From Methylotenera oryzisoli (lineage in GTDB: Bacteria > Pseudomonadota > Gammaproteobacteria > Burkholderiales > Methylophilaceae): a DNA stretch of 64,000 nt. Numbering within the stretch: the stretch's first letter is position 1; every line of letters starts with the position of its first letter. This document shows, piece by piece, positions 16,850 to 25,269 of this stretch. The notes beneath the pieces are model-generated. The model was given only the letters and a program-made list of their open reading frames with translations. It was not told the origin of the DNA and ran no database searches. Location: positions 1 to 64,000 of the forward strand of contig CAMDTL010000009.1 in NCBI GenBank assembly GCA_945907735.1, in the 5' to 3' direction. Made by a program: the position numbers and the translations under genes.

Positions 16850-19015
16850 ATGTTAAAAGCAGTTGAGCCAGCAGCCAAATCACAAGCCCGTAACGAAGTT
16901 GAAATCCCAATCCAATCTGTCTCGCTGGATATTTGGGATAAAAAATATTGTTTAAAAACCAAAACTGGCGAGCATGTCGATAAAAGCATGGACGACTCTT
17001 ATTCGCGCGTGGCGCGCGCGCTGGCAGATGTGGAAACGACCGAAAAAAAACGCCAAGAGTGGCACGAGAAATTTTTGTGGGCGCTGCGTCGTGGCGCAAT
17101 TCCTGCAGGTCGCATTACTTCTAACGCGGGTGCGTTGGAGCATAAGCCAGCGACTTCAACCATCAACTGCACAGTTTCTGGTGTGGTTTCAGACAGCATG
17201 GATGACATTCTGGGTAAAGTGCACGAAGCAGGCTTAACGCTAAAAGCAGGCTGCGGCATTGGTTACGAGTTCTCTACGCTACGTCCAAAAGGCGCATTTG
17301 TGGCGGGTGCTGGCGCATATACGTCTGGCCCATTAAGCTTTATGGATATTTACGACAAAATGTGTTTTACCGTATCTTCTGCTGGCGGGCGGCGTGGCGC
17401 GCAAATGGCCACGTTTGATATTTCGCACCCAGATGTTACAGACTTTATCAAAGCCAAACGCGAAAACGGCCGTTTGCGCCAATTCAATTTAAGCTGCCTC
17501 ATCACCAAGGAATTTATGGAAGCGGTAAAAGCCGACAGCGAGTGGAAACTTGCTTTCCCTGTGACTGAGAAAGAAGCAATTATCGACAGCCTAAATATCA
17601 ATGATGAAACACAAGTGGTGTGGCGCGAGTGGCCAGTAAAAGGCAAATACCTCACCAAAGCCGATGGTGTTGACGCTGGCAAAGTGGCTTGCCGCGTGTA
17701 TAAAACCATCAAGGCACGCAGACTGTGGGATGTGATTATGAGCAGCACCTACGATTTTGCCGAGCCTGGTTTTATTCTGATTGACCGCGTCAATGAGATG
17801 AACAACAACTGGTTTTGCGAGAATATTCGCGCGACTAACCCTTGTGGCGAACAGCCATTGCCGCCGTATGGTGCATGTTTACTGGGCTCGGTTAACCTGA
17901 CTAAATTTGTACGCCAACCATTTACCGATGAAGCCAGCTTTGATTGGGCAGAGTATCGCGAAGTGGTGGGTGTGTTTACCCGCATGTTGGATAACGTGGT
18001 AGAAATCAATGGCTTACCGTTACAGCAACAGCGCGACGAAATTGTGCGTAAACGTCGCCACGGCATGGGTTATTTGGGTCTAGGTTCAACCTTAACCATG
18101 ATGAAAATGAAATACGGCGAAGAAGAATCGATTAAATTTACCGATGAAGTGACCCGCGTGATGGCCGAAGAAGGCTGGAATATTGGTGTGCAACTGGCCG
18201 AGGAAAAAGGTGCCGCGCCGATTATGGAAGAGAAATTTGAAGTCACCGCCGACATGCTGGCCAAACGCCCAGAGATGGCAGCAGATGGTATTAAAGTAGG
18301 GCAAAAATTGGCAGGCAAAGTATTGCTGGGCAAATACAGCCGCTACATGCAACAGTTCCCAGAAGGTTTGCGTAACCAAATCGCCACTAAAGGTGTGCGC
18401 TTTACGCACCATAGTAGCATCGCGCCAACGGGCACCATTTCATTGAGCTTGGCGAACAACGCCAGCAACGGTATTGAACCATCTTTTGCGCACCACTATG
18501 CGCGCAATGTGATTCGCGAAGGTAAAAAATCGAAAGAAAAAGTCGATGTATTCTCTTTCGAGCTATTGGCCTACCGCGAGCTGATTAACCCCAAAGCTAT
18601 GCCGTTTAGTGATAAAGAAGACGAAAAACTGCCTGACTATTTCTTGGATTCCAGCACCATCATGGCCAAGGCACATGTGGATATTCAAGCGGCATCACAA
18701 AAATGGATTGATAGCTCCATCTCAAAAACCATCAACGTGCCGACCGATTATGATTTTGAAGACTTTAAAAACATTTACTTGTACGCTTACGACAAAGGCT
18801 TAAAAGGTTGCACTACGTTTAGGTTTAACCCAGAGGCTTTCCAAGGCGTGTTGGTGACCGAAAAAGATTTAGAAAGTACCACCTACAAATTTACGCTAGA
18901 TGACGGCAGCGAGATTGAAGTAAAAGGCAACGAAGAGATTGAATACGATGGCGAGATTCACAGCGCAGCCAATCTTTACGATGCACTGAAAGAAGGGTAT
19001 TACGGCAAATTTTAG
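16850..19015 (+). CDS. nrdJ: Adenosylcobalamin-dependent ribonucleotide reductase, large part (NrdJa)
   Basis: Class II reductase making deoxyribonucleotides with AdoCbl as radical source, independent of oxygen. The 721 residues carry Cys107 in STINCTV and Cys343 in YGACLLGSVNL as the redox pair, and NPCGEQ at 330-335 with thiyl Cys332 and catalytic Asn330 and Glu334. The THHSSIAPTGTIS segment and KGCTTFR near the end are conserved. The protein stops short of the Cys-rich tail of single-chain NrdJ enzymes; that part is the separate downstream gene, as in Pseudomonas NrdJa/NrdJb. NrdR boxes lie upstream. No class I or III reductase gene is in this window. Confidence 0.95.
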   Translation: MLKAVEPAAKSQARNEVEIPIQSVSLDIWDKKYCLKTKTGEHVDKSMDDSYSRVARALADVETTEKKRQEWHEKFLWALRRGAIPAGRITSNAGALEHKPATSTINCTVSGVVSDSMDDILGKVHEAGLTLKAGCGIGYEFSTLRPKGAFVAGAGAYTSGPLSFMDIYDKMCFTVSSAGGRRGAQMATFDISHPDVTDFIKAKRENGRLRQFNLSCLITKEFMEAVKADSEWKLAFPVTEKEAIIDSLNINDETQVVWREWPVKGKYLTKADGVDAGKVACRVYKTIKARRLWDVIMSSTYDFAEPGFILIDRVNEMNNNWFCENIRATNPCGEQPLPPYGACLLGSVNLTKFVRQPFTDEASFDWAEYREVVGVFTRMLDNVVEINGLPLQQQRDEIVRKRRHGMGYLGLGSTLTMMKMKYGEEESIKFTDEVTRVMAEEGWNIGVQLAEEKGAAPIMEEKFEVTADMLAKRPEMAADGIKVGQKLAGKVLLGKYSRYMQQFPEGLRNQIATKGVRFTHHSSIAPTGTISLSLANNASNGIEPSFAHHYARNVIREGKKSKEKVDVFSFELLAYRELINPKAMPFSDKEDEKLPDYFLDSSTIMAKAHVDIQAASQKWIDSSISKTINVPTDYDFEDFKNIYLYAYDKGLKGCTTFRFNPEAFQGVLVTEKDLESTTYKFTLDDGSEIEVKGNEEIEYDGEIHSAANLYDALKEGYYGKF

Positions 19016-19018
19016 CCT

Positions 19019-19115
19019 GTCATTCCGTAATTGATACGGAATCTAGCATCTTTAAAGTCACTGGATTCCGCCCCCGTATCGCAGTACGGGGCAAGCTTTA
19101 AAGTGTCGGAATGAC
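19019..19115. repeat. Composite GTCAT...ATCT palindromic repeat between nrdJa and nrdJb
   Basis: Unit one (19019-19044, +) has ATTCCGTA/TACGGAAT arms. Unit two (19063-19115) is in the opposite sense and encloses a CCCCGTA/TACGGGG stem. TGTCATTCCG at the left and CGGAATGACA at the right make the whole a single large inverted repeat. It starts four bases after the nrdJa stop and could fold in the nrdJab mRNA. Confidence 0.7.
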
Positions 19116-19248
19116 AAAATCGTAGTAAAAAATCAGGGGGAAGTTGATGCAAGCAGCAGAAACATACTTTTTAATTAAAAAATTGGTTTGCAGGTATTTG
19201 GGCTGAGTTAGTGCTCTTGCAAGAGCTACAGCATTTAGGAGAGAAATT

Positions 19249-19941
19249 ATGGCAGTTAAAATAGATAAAAAAATCACTGGTTATGCGCTGGTGAACGAGC
19301 AAGAAAAATTAGATGCGGTAGCCGCAAAAAACCAAACAAGCAATGTGGTAGCCATGGGTGAGCCGCTAAGCCGCCCCGATATTTTGGTGGGTAGCACTTA
19401 CAAAATTAAAACACCAGTCACCGAACACGCGCTTTACATCACCATCAATGACGTGGTGATGCACCCTGATACACCACAATCACATCGCCGCCCGTTCGAG
19501 ATATTCATCAACTCCAAAAACATGGATCACTTTCAATGGATAGTCGCTCTCACCCGCGTCATGTCTGCGGTGTTTCGCAAAGGAGGCGATGTAACGTTTT
19601 TGGTGGAAGAGCTTAAAAGCGTGTTCGAGCCAAGTGGCGGCTACTTTAAAAAAGGCGGTCGTTTTGTGCCTAGCTTAGTGGCAGAAATTGGCGAAGTGGT
19701 GGAGCAGCATTTGCAATCTATCGGCATGCTTAAAAAAGTGGGGTTAGATGAACACCAACAAAAACTGGTAGAAGAAAAACGCACCGAATACTTTGAAAAG
19801 CACGCCAAAGCGGGTGAGGAAATGACGGCAGAAGGCTTCCCAAAAGGTGCGCAGCTGTGCAACAAATGCCAAACCAAAGCCGCTATTATTATGGATGGTT
19901 GTTTGACGTGTTTGAATTGTGGTGAAAGTAAGTGCGGATAA
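19249..19941 (+). CDS. Class II ribonucleotide reductase small part (NrdJb, TSCPD-type)
   Basis: 230 residues matching the C-terminal part of split class II reductases. It has a TSCPD-like domain (RRPFEIFINSKNM, WIVALTRVMSAVFRKGGD) and a C-terminal cluster CNKCQ...DGCLTCLNCGESKCG, where Cys pairs can bind zinc and re-reduce the active site of NrdJa. A strong AGGAGAG ribosome site precedes the ATG. It follows nrdJa after 233 bases that contain a palindromic repeat, so the two are probably one transcript under NrdR control. The N-terminal 50 residues are less conserved. Confidence 0.9.
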   Translation: MAVKIDKKITGYALVNEQEKLDAVAAKNQTSNVVAMGEPLSRPDILVGSTYKIKTPVTEHALYITINDVVMHPDTPQSHRRPFEIFINSKNMDHFQWIVALTRVMSAVFRKGGDVTFLVEELKSVFEPSGGYFKKGGRFVPSLVAEIGEVVEQHLQSIGMLKKVGLDEHQQKLVEEKRTEYFEKHAKAGEEMTAEGFPKGAQLCNKCQTKAAIIMDGCLTCLNCGESKCG

Positions 19942-19967
19942 TTTGTTGCATACTGTTAATTAATGGT

Positions 19968-20183
19968 ATGCAATTAACCGAGGCCGCGAAAGCTCTAAAA
20001 ATATCGCGCGTCAGCTTATCTAAAATTCTTAATGCCAACAGCAATATCAGCGCCGAGATGGCCCTTAGGCTATCGCAATGACTGGACACCTCGTCCGACG
20101 TATGGTTAACCATGCAAGTGAAGTATGACCTATGGCAAGCCGAGAAAAAAGCAAAATTTGATATTAAACGGCTGGCGGCATGA
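19968..20183 (+). pseudogene. HigA-type antitoxin remnant with internal stop
   Basis: The frame reads MQLTEAAKALKISRVSLSK, ILNANSNISAEMALRLSQ, then TGA at 20079-20081, and continues in the same frame as LDTSSDVWLTMQVKYDLWQA. This is the helix-turn-helix and C-terminus of the HigA/VapI antitoxin family (MALRL...W..MQ..YDLW). The N-terminal HPGE-type block is missing, and the stop sits where many members have Ala or Trp. No HigB toxin is adjacent. It is read as a decayed antitoxin; the rest of 19942-20338 shows nothing else I can name. Confidence 0.75.
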
Positions 20184-20338
20184 TTGTGGTGGGAATAAGT
20201 GAGTCTAATTATAAAGGGGCGTGAGTCTTTTTTCTCATTGCTCAAACGATTAACTCAAGGTGGTTGCTCGGCTAAAAAATGGCTTGGAGATTCTGAAATC
20301 GATGCGCAAGGTGGTCAATTTTAAACACGTATCAACAG

Positions 20339-20836
20339 TTAAGCCTTGCCACGTAAGTAATCAGGCTTACCAAGCTCAACACCATTATGACGTAAAATGT
20401 TGTAAGCAGTAGTCACGTGAAAATACACATTTGGATTCACCCATTTTAATAGATAATCTAGTCCTTTAAACTCCATGGGCTTATTACGCACGACAAGCGT
20501 AATATCTCGGGTTTCAGCGCCCTCCATTTGAGCGGGTTTAACGCTATCTATAAAAGCGATGGTTTTAGCAATGCGCGCTTGCAGCTCGGCAAATGTGGTT
20601 TCATCATCTTCATAGTGAGGCACTTCTAAGCCAGCAAGTCTAGCAACCCCGCCTTTACTCATGTCTGTGGCAATTTGCACTTGACGTATAAGCGAATACA
20701 TATCAGGGAAAAGTCGGGCGTTGAGTAAAATCGTATGCTCAATTTTTTTGGCATCGGCGTGTTCCTCGCCCCTTTTTAAAATATGCGCTAAGTTTGATAA
20801 TGCACGTTTAAGCGGCGGAACGATGGTGTCATACAT
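20339..20836 (-). CDS. DUF1993 family protein
   Basis: About 165 residues from the ATG at 20836 (MYDTIVPPLKRALSNL). It is all-helical and resembles the DUF1993 family (four-helix, DinB-like), whose function is unknown. Visible conserved pieces are LARLFPDMYSL-like (NARLFPDMYSLIRQVQIA), the GTxx-type helix around AELQARI, and KPDYLRG at the end. A longer start at 20875 exists but its extra residues (QYIPFNFLGFP) look unlike the family. Divergent from a SOUL-like remnant. Confidence 0.8.
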   Translation of the reverse strand: MYDTIVPPLKRALSNLAHILKRGEEHADAKKIEHTILLNARLFPDMYSLIRQVQIATDMSKGGVARLAGLEVPHYEDDETTFAELQARIAKTIAFIDSVKPAQMEGAETRDITLVVRNKPMEFKGLDYLLKWVNPNVYFHVTTAYNILRHNGVELGKPDYLRGKA

Positions 20837-20864
20837 GATTGGAAATCCTAAAAAGTTAAATGGA

Positions 20865-21077
20865 ATGTATTGCAAAAATCATACGCTTAACTGCATCAGA
20901 AAGGGAGCTTGCAGCAAATTATTTTGCCTAGTGTTGGTAGGTATATTATTTACTAGTTTATTTATTTCAGGCATCGCCATGGCTTATACAGAGCCAAAGT
21001 ATGATGTCATCGAAAAATCGGGGGCGTTTGAACTGCCATTCTTAGGCATAACGAAGTGCTTGTTAAGTATTAAGTAG
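20865..21077 (+). pseudogene. Fragment of a SOUL-type heme-binding protein
   Basis: The frame has a hydrophobic export segment (KLFCLVLVGILFTSLFISG, then IAMA) followed by YTEPKYDVIEKSGAFEL, which matches the start of SOUL/HEBP proteins (EPKYxVxxKxGxFElR). After that the sequence turns into PFLGITKCLLSIK and stops, where about 170 more residues are expected. It is therefore read as a 3'-truncated remnant. The identification rests on about 18 residues. The 5' end overlaps the upstream part of the DUF1993 gene. Confidence 0.55.
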
Positions 21078-21159
21078 CGTATTTATAAGCTTAAAATAAG
21101 TCACCTATATTTTCGCATCAGCCTATGATGAAGTGCTTGTTCACTTCAGGAGAAATGTC

Positions 21160-21279
21160 ATGGCAAAAGGTCAAATTAAAAGTAACAAAGAAGCAAAAAA
21201 ACCTAAAAAAAGTAAAGAGGTTGCTGTGCCGAATAGCTCAACTATCCCAATGAAATCAAGTACACCAGCTAAAAAATAA
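21160..21279 (+). CDS. Tiny lysine-rich conserved protein
   Basis: 39 residues: MAKGQIKSNKEAKKPKKSK followed by a Ser/Thr/Pro tail ending PAKK. A strong AGGAG ribosome site seven bases before the ATG supports translation. Short proteins beginning MAKGQxxSNKExKKPK occur widely in proteobacteria; no function is established that I can name. The charge suggests nucleic-acid or ribosome contact, which is inference. A terminator follows 32 bases after the stop. Confidence 0.75.
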   Translation: MAKGQIKSNKEAKKPKKSKEVAVPNSSTIPMKSSTPAKK

Positions 21280-21310
21280 ACATTTACTTACCACGCCACC
21301 TGAATAAAAA

Positions 21311-21338
21311 AAGCCCATCAAATTTATTTGATGGGCTT
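21311..21338. terminator. Bidirectional intrinsic terminator
   Basis: AAGCCCATCAAAT/ATTTGATGGGCTT arms with a TT loop, flanked by A on the left and T-rich on the right. It serves the tiny gene from the left and the permease from the right. Confidence 0.85.
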
Positions 21339-21356
21339 AAATTATTAGCTAAATAC

Positions 21357-22829
21357 TTATTCTTTCACAGCCGGTGGGCCTTTAAAGCGTTTGCTCTCAC
21401 CCAATACAAACCAGAATATTGCCATCACAACTAGCATAGCAATTGTCACATAAAGTACTTTTTCATTGGGTGGTTGAATGCCCACTATCACCAAGAAACC
21501 GCCGCCAATCACAGCCAACACGCCCACGAGTTTAGACATGCCACCTAAATCAAAAGGACCTTTATGTTTCCAAGTTTTACCTTCAGCCAAAATGCCAACA
21601 GCTACTGGCATAATGTACGAGATATATAGGAACACGGCACAACCAACCGCAAGCACACTAAACGCAGCGGCGTATAAAGTAGCCGCAATGGCCAGGATGG
21701 CAGAAACCCAAACCGCAGCTACAGGTGTTTTCAAGGTTGGGCTAACGGTACGCAGCATGCTGGAAGCTGGTAAACCGCCATCACGCGCAAATGCGTACAT
21801 CATGCGTGAGGTAGAAGTTAAACAAGCAAGCCCGCATAAGTAGTTGACTAAGAAAATACCTAAGCCCAGCACCGTTTGCAGCGCAGGTGGCAATGTTTTC
21901 AATAGCTCAGCAAAAAAACCAAAACCTTGTTTAACGCCTGTTGGCACATCTGGCAATACCAATACAAAAGTACAAATTAAGAGATAGCCAAAAATTGTAG
22001 AATAAACGACTGAGCTGACAATGCCTTTTGGCACTGTTCTAGCGGCATCGCGTGTTTCTTCAGAGGTGTGCGCAGAAGCATCAAAACCCGTAATGGTGTA
22101 AACCGCAAGTAACAAGCCTAACAAGAACGGAAACACCATGCCCTCTGAGGCTGGCCAAACGCTGCCTTCAGTACCAGTAAAGTTAGTAAAGGTAAATAAA
22201 CGTGAAAACTCCAGCTCACCTTGGTGGTAAGCTAACAGAGCTAAGACTAGCACAACTGTAATAGCAAAAATAAGATAGCCAGAGATGTCAGTAATTTTGG
22301 TGGTGAATTTAGGAAAGCGATAAATTAATATGGCTTGCGAAATGGTGAACAGCGCGATAAAGAAAATTTGGTGCGAATAGCCAAAACCAGAGGTATCAAC
22401 CCCTAAAATAGGTAGTGCTAAGCCTTTAAAAAAGAAGTCATATACACCAAAATTGACTGATGCCACCACAAAAATTAAGCCCAGCAAATTAAACCAGGCG
22501 GTACACCAGCCAAAACCTTTGCCGCCCAAAATAGAACCCCAGTGGTATAAACCGCCCGCCGTTGGATAACTTGAGGATATTTGTGCCATGGCCAAAGCAA
22601 CAATTGTTGCAAATCCTGCGCCCACGAGCCAGCCGATGCCAATAGAAGCTCCACCTGCCCCGCCCAACGCTAATGGAAATGCAGAGATACCGCCTGCTAA
22701 AATGCAAATAATTGAAAACGAAATGGCGAAATTTGAAAAACCGCCCATATGTCGGTGCAGCTCTTGCTCATAACCCATCTTTTTTAGCTCTGCGACGTCA
22801 TGATCTAACGCCTGATTCACATCACTCAT
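21357..22829 (-). CDS. APC-family permease, probably for ethanolamine
   Basis: 490 residues with about 12 membrane helices. The N-terminal block GYEQELHRHMGGFSNFAISF and the FDASAHTSEETRDAARTVPKGI segment are typical of the APC subfamily that holds GABA, choline and ethanolamine transporters. It is divergently placed 222 bases from eutB, which makes ethanolamine the best guess for its substrate; the sequence itself does not decide between these amines. A palindromic operator-like site lies in the shared promoter region. Confidence 0.82.
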   Translation of the reverse strand: MSDVNQALDHDVAELKKMGYEQELHRHMGGFSNFAISFSIICILAGGISAFPLALGGAGGASIGIGWLVGAGFATIVALAMAQISSSYPTAGGLYHWGSILGGKGFGWCTAWFNLLGLIFVVASVNFGVYDFFFKGLALPILGVDTSGFGYSHQIFFIALFTISQAILIYRFPKFTTKITDISGYLIFAITVVLVLALLAYHQGELEFSRLFTFTNFTGTEGSVWPASEGMVFPFLLGLLLAVYTITGFDASAHTSEETRDAARTVPKGIVSSVVYSTIFGYLLICTFVLVLPDVPTGVKQGFGFFAELLKTLPPALQTVLGLGIFLVNYLCGLACLTSTSRMMYAFARDGGLPASSMLRTVSPTLKTPVAAVWVSAILAIAATLYAAAFSVLAVGCAVFLYISYIMPVAVGILAEGKTWKHKGPFDLGGMSKLVGVLAVIGGGFLVIVGIQPPNEKVLYVTIAMLVVMAIFWFVLGESKRFKGPPAVKE

Positions 22830-22983
22830 TTTTTACCCCTTTTAAAGATTAACTGCTAATAGAAACTATCAGATACTAATTTTTTAAAACTTAAAAACAG
22901 AGAAGTTTTGAAGCTATTTTGTTGTGTCAAGCTATAGTGCGTTTCTAGTATAGATTTAAAGTTAACAAAAGCAAGTACCCGTT

Positions 22984-23008
22984 TGCGACATGCTTGAAAA
23001 ATGTCGCA
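22984..23008. promoter_or_regulatory. Operator-like inverted repeat in the permease-eutB gap
   Basis: Perfect eight-base arms TGCGACAT and ATGTCGCA separated by nine bases, 44 bases before the eutB ATG. Position and symmetry suggest a dimeric regulator site. No regulator gene is next to it. Confidence 0.5.
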
Positions 23009-23051
23009 TAATGTAAGTGTTAGGTGCTAAGTTATTGATAAGAAAAGGTGC

Positions 23052-24449
23052 ATGATGACATATCATTATAGTGTGGGTGCGCAGACTTATCAGTTTGCAG
23101 ATTTAAAAACAGTGCTCGCAAAGGCAACGCCAGCACGGTCTGGGGACTATCTTGCGGGCGTAGCGGCGGAAACTTACGCAGAACGCATGGCGGCTAGAGT
23201 GTGCTTGGCGGAGATTCCACTTACAACGTTTCTAGAAGACTTGATTATTCCTTACGAAACCGATGAAGTGACGCGACTGATTGTCGATACGCACGATAAA
23301 CAAGCATTTGCTGAAATAAGCCACTTAACGGTGGGCGATTTTCGCGATTGGCTGCTTTCAGATATTGCCGATTCTGCTACTTTAAAGCGTGTAGCGCATG
23401 GTATTACGCCAGAAATGGCGGCGGCAGTGAGTAAACTCATGCGCAATCAAGATTTGATTTTGGTGGCAAAAAAATGCCATGTGACAACAGCTTTTAGAAA
23501 TACCATCGGCTTACCAGGGCATATTTCTGTGCGCTTGCAGCCTAATCATCCCACTGATGATATGCGCGGCATTGCGGCTTCTATGCTAGATGGCTTGCTG
23601 TATGGTGCGGGCGATGCCGTGATTGGTATTAATCCCGCGACAGATAGTATTCCAGCGCTGATGGACTTGTATTGTTTGGTGGATGAAGTCATCAATCAAT
23701 ACGAAATCCCCACGCAATCGTGCATACTCACCCACGTCACCAACCAAATTCAGCTCATCGAACGCGGCGCGCCAGTCGATTTGGTGTTTCAATCCATCGC
23801 GGGCACAGAAAAAACCAATAAAAGCTTTGGGATTGATATTGCCTTATTGAAAGAAGCGCAGTCAGCAGCACTTTCGCTTAACAGGGGAACAGTAGGCTGT
23901 AATGTGATGTATTTTGAAACGGGTCAAGGTTCAGCGCTTTCTGCCAATGCCAATTTTGGGGTCGATCAACAAACCTGCGAGGCTCGTGCCTACGCGGTTG
24001 CACGGCATTTGTCACCCTTACTTACTAATACTGTAGTTGGCTTTATCGGTCCCGAATATTTGTACGATGGTAAACAAATCATCCGTGCTGGACTAGAAGA
24101 CCATTTCTGTGGAAAACTGTTAGGCGTACCGTTGGGTTGCGATGTCTGTTACACCAACCATGCCGAGGCCGACCAAGACGATATGGATACACTAATGACG
24201 CTGCTTGCTACGGCAGGCCTCACCTTTATTATGGGTATTCCCGGTGCCGATGACATTATGCTGAATTATCAAACCACGTCGTTTCACGATGTGCTTTATC
24301 TGCGCAAAGTACTTGGCCTAAAAGCTGCGCCAGAATTCGAAGCTTGGCTTAAAAAAATGCAGATTATGGATGCCAATGGACAGGTGAAACCTATCGAGCA
24401 GGCACATCACATGCTGCAGAACATGCCTAAACACTTATTAAGTGCATAA
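23052..24449 (+). CDS. eutB: Ethanolamine ammonia-lyase large subunit
   Basis: Adenosylcobalamin enzyme that splits ethanolamine into acetaldehyde and ammonia; EutB carries the TIM-barrel active site. The 465 residues are the full family length. Visible blocks include GLPGHISVRLQPNHPTDD, INPATDSIPA, FQSIAGTEKTN, YFETGQGSALSANANFG, and GCDVCYTNHAEADQDDMD. It overlaps or abuts eutC. No carboxysome-like shell genes (eutS, M, N, K, L) and no eutA reactivase are next to it, so this looks like the simple non-compartment form, probably for nitrogen supply. An ATG four bases upstream of the called start codon pair is possible (MMTYHY). Confidence 0.97.
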   Translation: MMTYHYSVGAQTYQFADLKTVLAKATPARSGDYLAGVAAETYAERMAARVCLAEIPLTTFLEDLIIPYETDEVTRLIVDTHDKQAFAEISHLTVGDFRDWLLSDIADSATLKRVAHGITPEMAAAVSKLMRNQDLILVAKKCHVTTAFRNTIGLPGHISVRLQPNHPTDDMRGIAASMLDGLLYGAGDAVIGINPATDSIPALMDLYCLVDEVINQYEIPTQSCILTHVTNQIQLIERGAPVDLVFQSIAGTEKTNKSFGIDIALLKEAQSAALSLNRGTVGCNVMYFETGQGSALSANANFGVDQQTCEARAYAVARHLSPLLTNTVVGFIGPEYLYDGKQIIRAGLEDHFCGKLLGVPLGCDVCYTNHAEADQDDMDTLMTLLATAGLTFIMGIPGADDIMLNYQTTSFHDVLYLRKVLGLKAAPEFEAWLKKMQIMDANGQVKPIEQAHHMLQNMPKHLLSA

Positions 24450-24453
24450 TTTT

Positions 24454-25248
24454 ATGTCAAACAAACAGCAAGCAAACTTAGCACCTTTAAATATAGACCC
24501 ATGGCAACAGCTTAAAAGCTTCACCCGCGCCCGCATCGCGATTGGTCGCGTGGGCAGCAGCTTGCCGACTAAGGAGGTGCTCGATTTTAGCCTCAGTCAC
24601 GCCATGGCGCGCGATGCCGTGCATTTAGCGCTGGATGTTGATGCGCTAGAAAACGACATTAAATCGCAGCAATTTTCTACCATCCGCGTCAAAAGCATGG
24701 CGCCAGACCGCGCCAGCTATTTGTTGCGGCCAGATTGGGGTCGCAGATTGCATGAAAAAAGTTTAAGTGATTTAAACAATATTAAGACAACCAACCCGAT
24801 TGATTTTTTAATTGTAGTGGGTGATGGCTTGTCTTCATTGGCTGTGTCGCGCCATGTAGCACCATTGCTGGCCGAGTTAAGCAACCACTTACCAAAAGAA
24901 TGGGCTGCAAGCCACGTGGTTATTGCCTTGCAGGCACGCGTGGCGATTGGTGATGAAATTGGCCAAGCGCTCAACGCACGCATGGTAGCGATGCTCATCG
25001 GCGAACGCCCTGGTTTAAGCTCCCCCGATAGTTTGGGTATTTACCTGACTTATAATCCTAAGCTTGGTTTAAACGATGCAAATAGAAATTGTATTTCCAA
25101 CGTGCGACCAGAAGGCTTGCAATACGCGGCGGCGGCTAAAAAATTGGTTTGGTTGGCCAAAGAAGCGATGCGACTAAAAGTATCAGGCGTTGCCTTGAAA
25201 GATGAAAGCGACATGCAGGAAATTGGCGCACAAACGAAACTGAGCTAA
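24454..25248 (+). CDS. eutC: Ethanolamine ammonia-lyase small subunit
   Basis: Partner of EutB that helps hold AdoCbl. About 264 residues, with FTRARIAIGRVGSSLPTKE, DFSLSHAMARDAVH, VGDGLSSLAV, QARVAIGDEIGQAL, GERPGLSSPDSLGIYLTY and NCISNVRPEGL, all conserved in EutC. I start at the ATG 24454, four bases after the eutB stop; a GTG at 24442 would give an eight-base overlap and four more residues. The gene ends the rightward pair; a converging MFS gene follows. Confidence 0.96.
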   Translation: MSNKQQANLAPLNIDPWQQLKSFTRARIAIGRVGSSLPTKEVLDFSLSHAMARDAVHLALDVDALENDIKSQQFSTIRVKSMAPDRASYLLRPDWGRRLHEKSLSDLNNIKTTNPIDFLIVVGDGLSSLAVSRHVAPLLAELSNHLPKEWAASHVVIALQARVAIGDEIGQALNARMVAMLIGERPGLSSPDSLGIYLTYNPKLGLNDANRNCISNVRPEGLQYAAAAKKLVWLAKEAMRLKVSGVALKDESDMQEIGAQTKLS

Positions 25249-25269
25249 GACAGGCTCAAGTAAGCCAAC

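Noticed and set aside
20721-20864. Rightward frame start upstream of the SOUL-like fragment
   Set aside because: The first 48 codons run antisense to the DUF1993 gene; only the part from 20865 has protein-like character.
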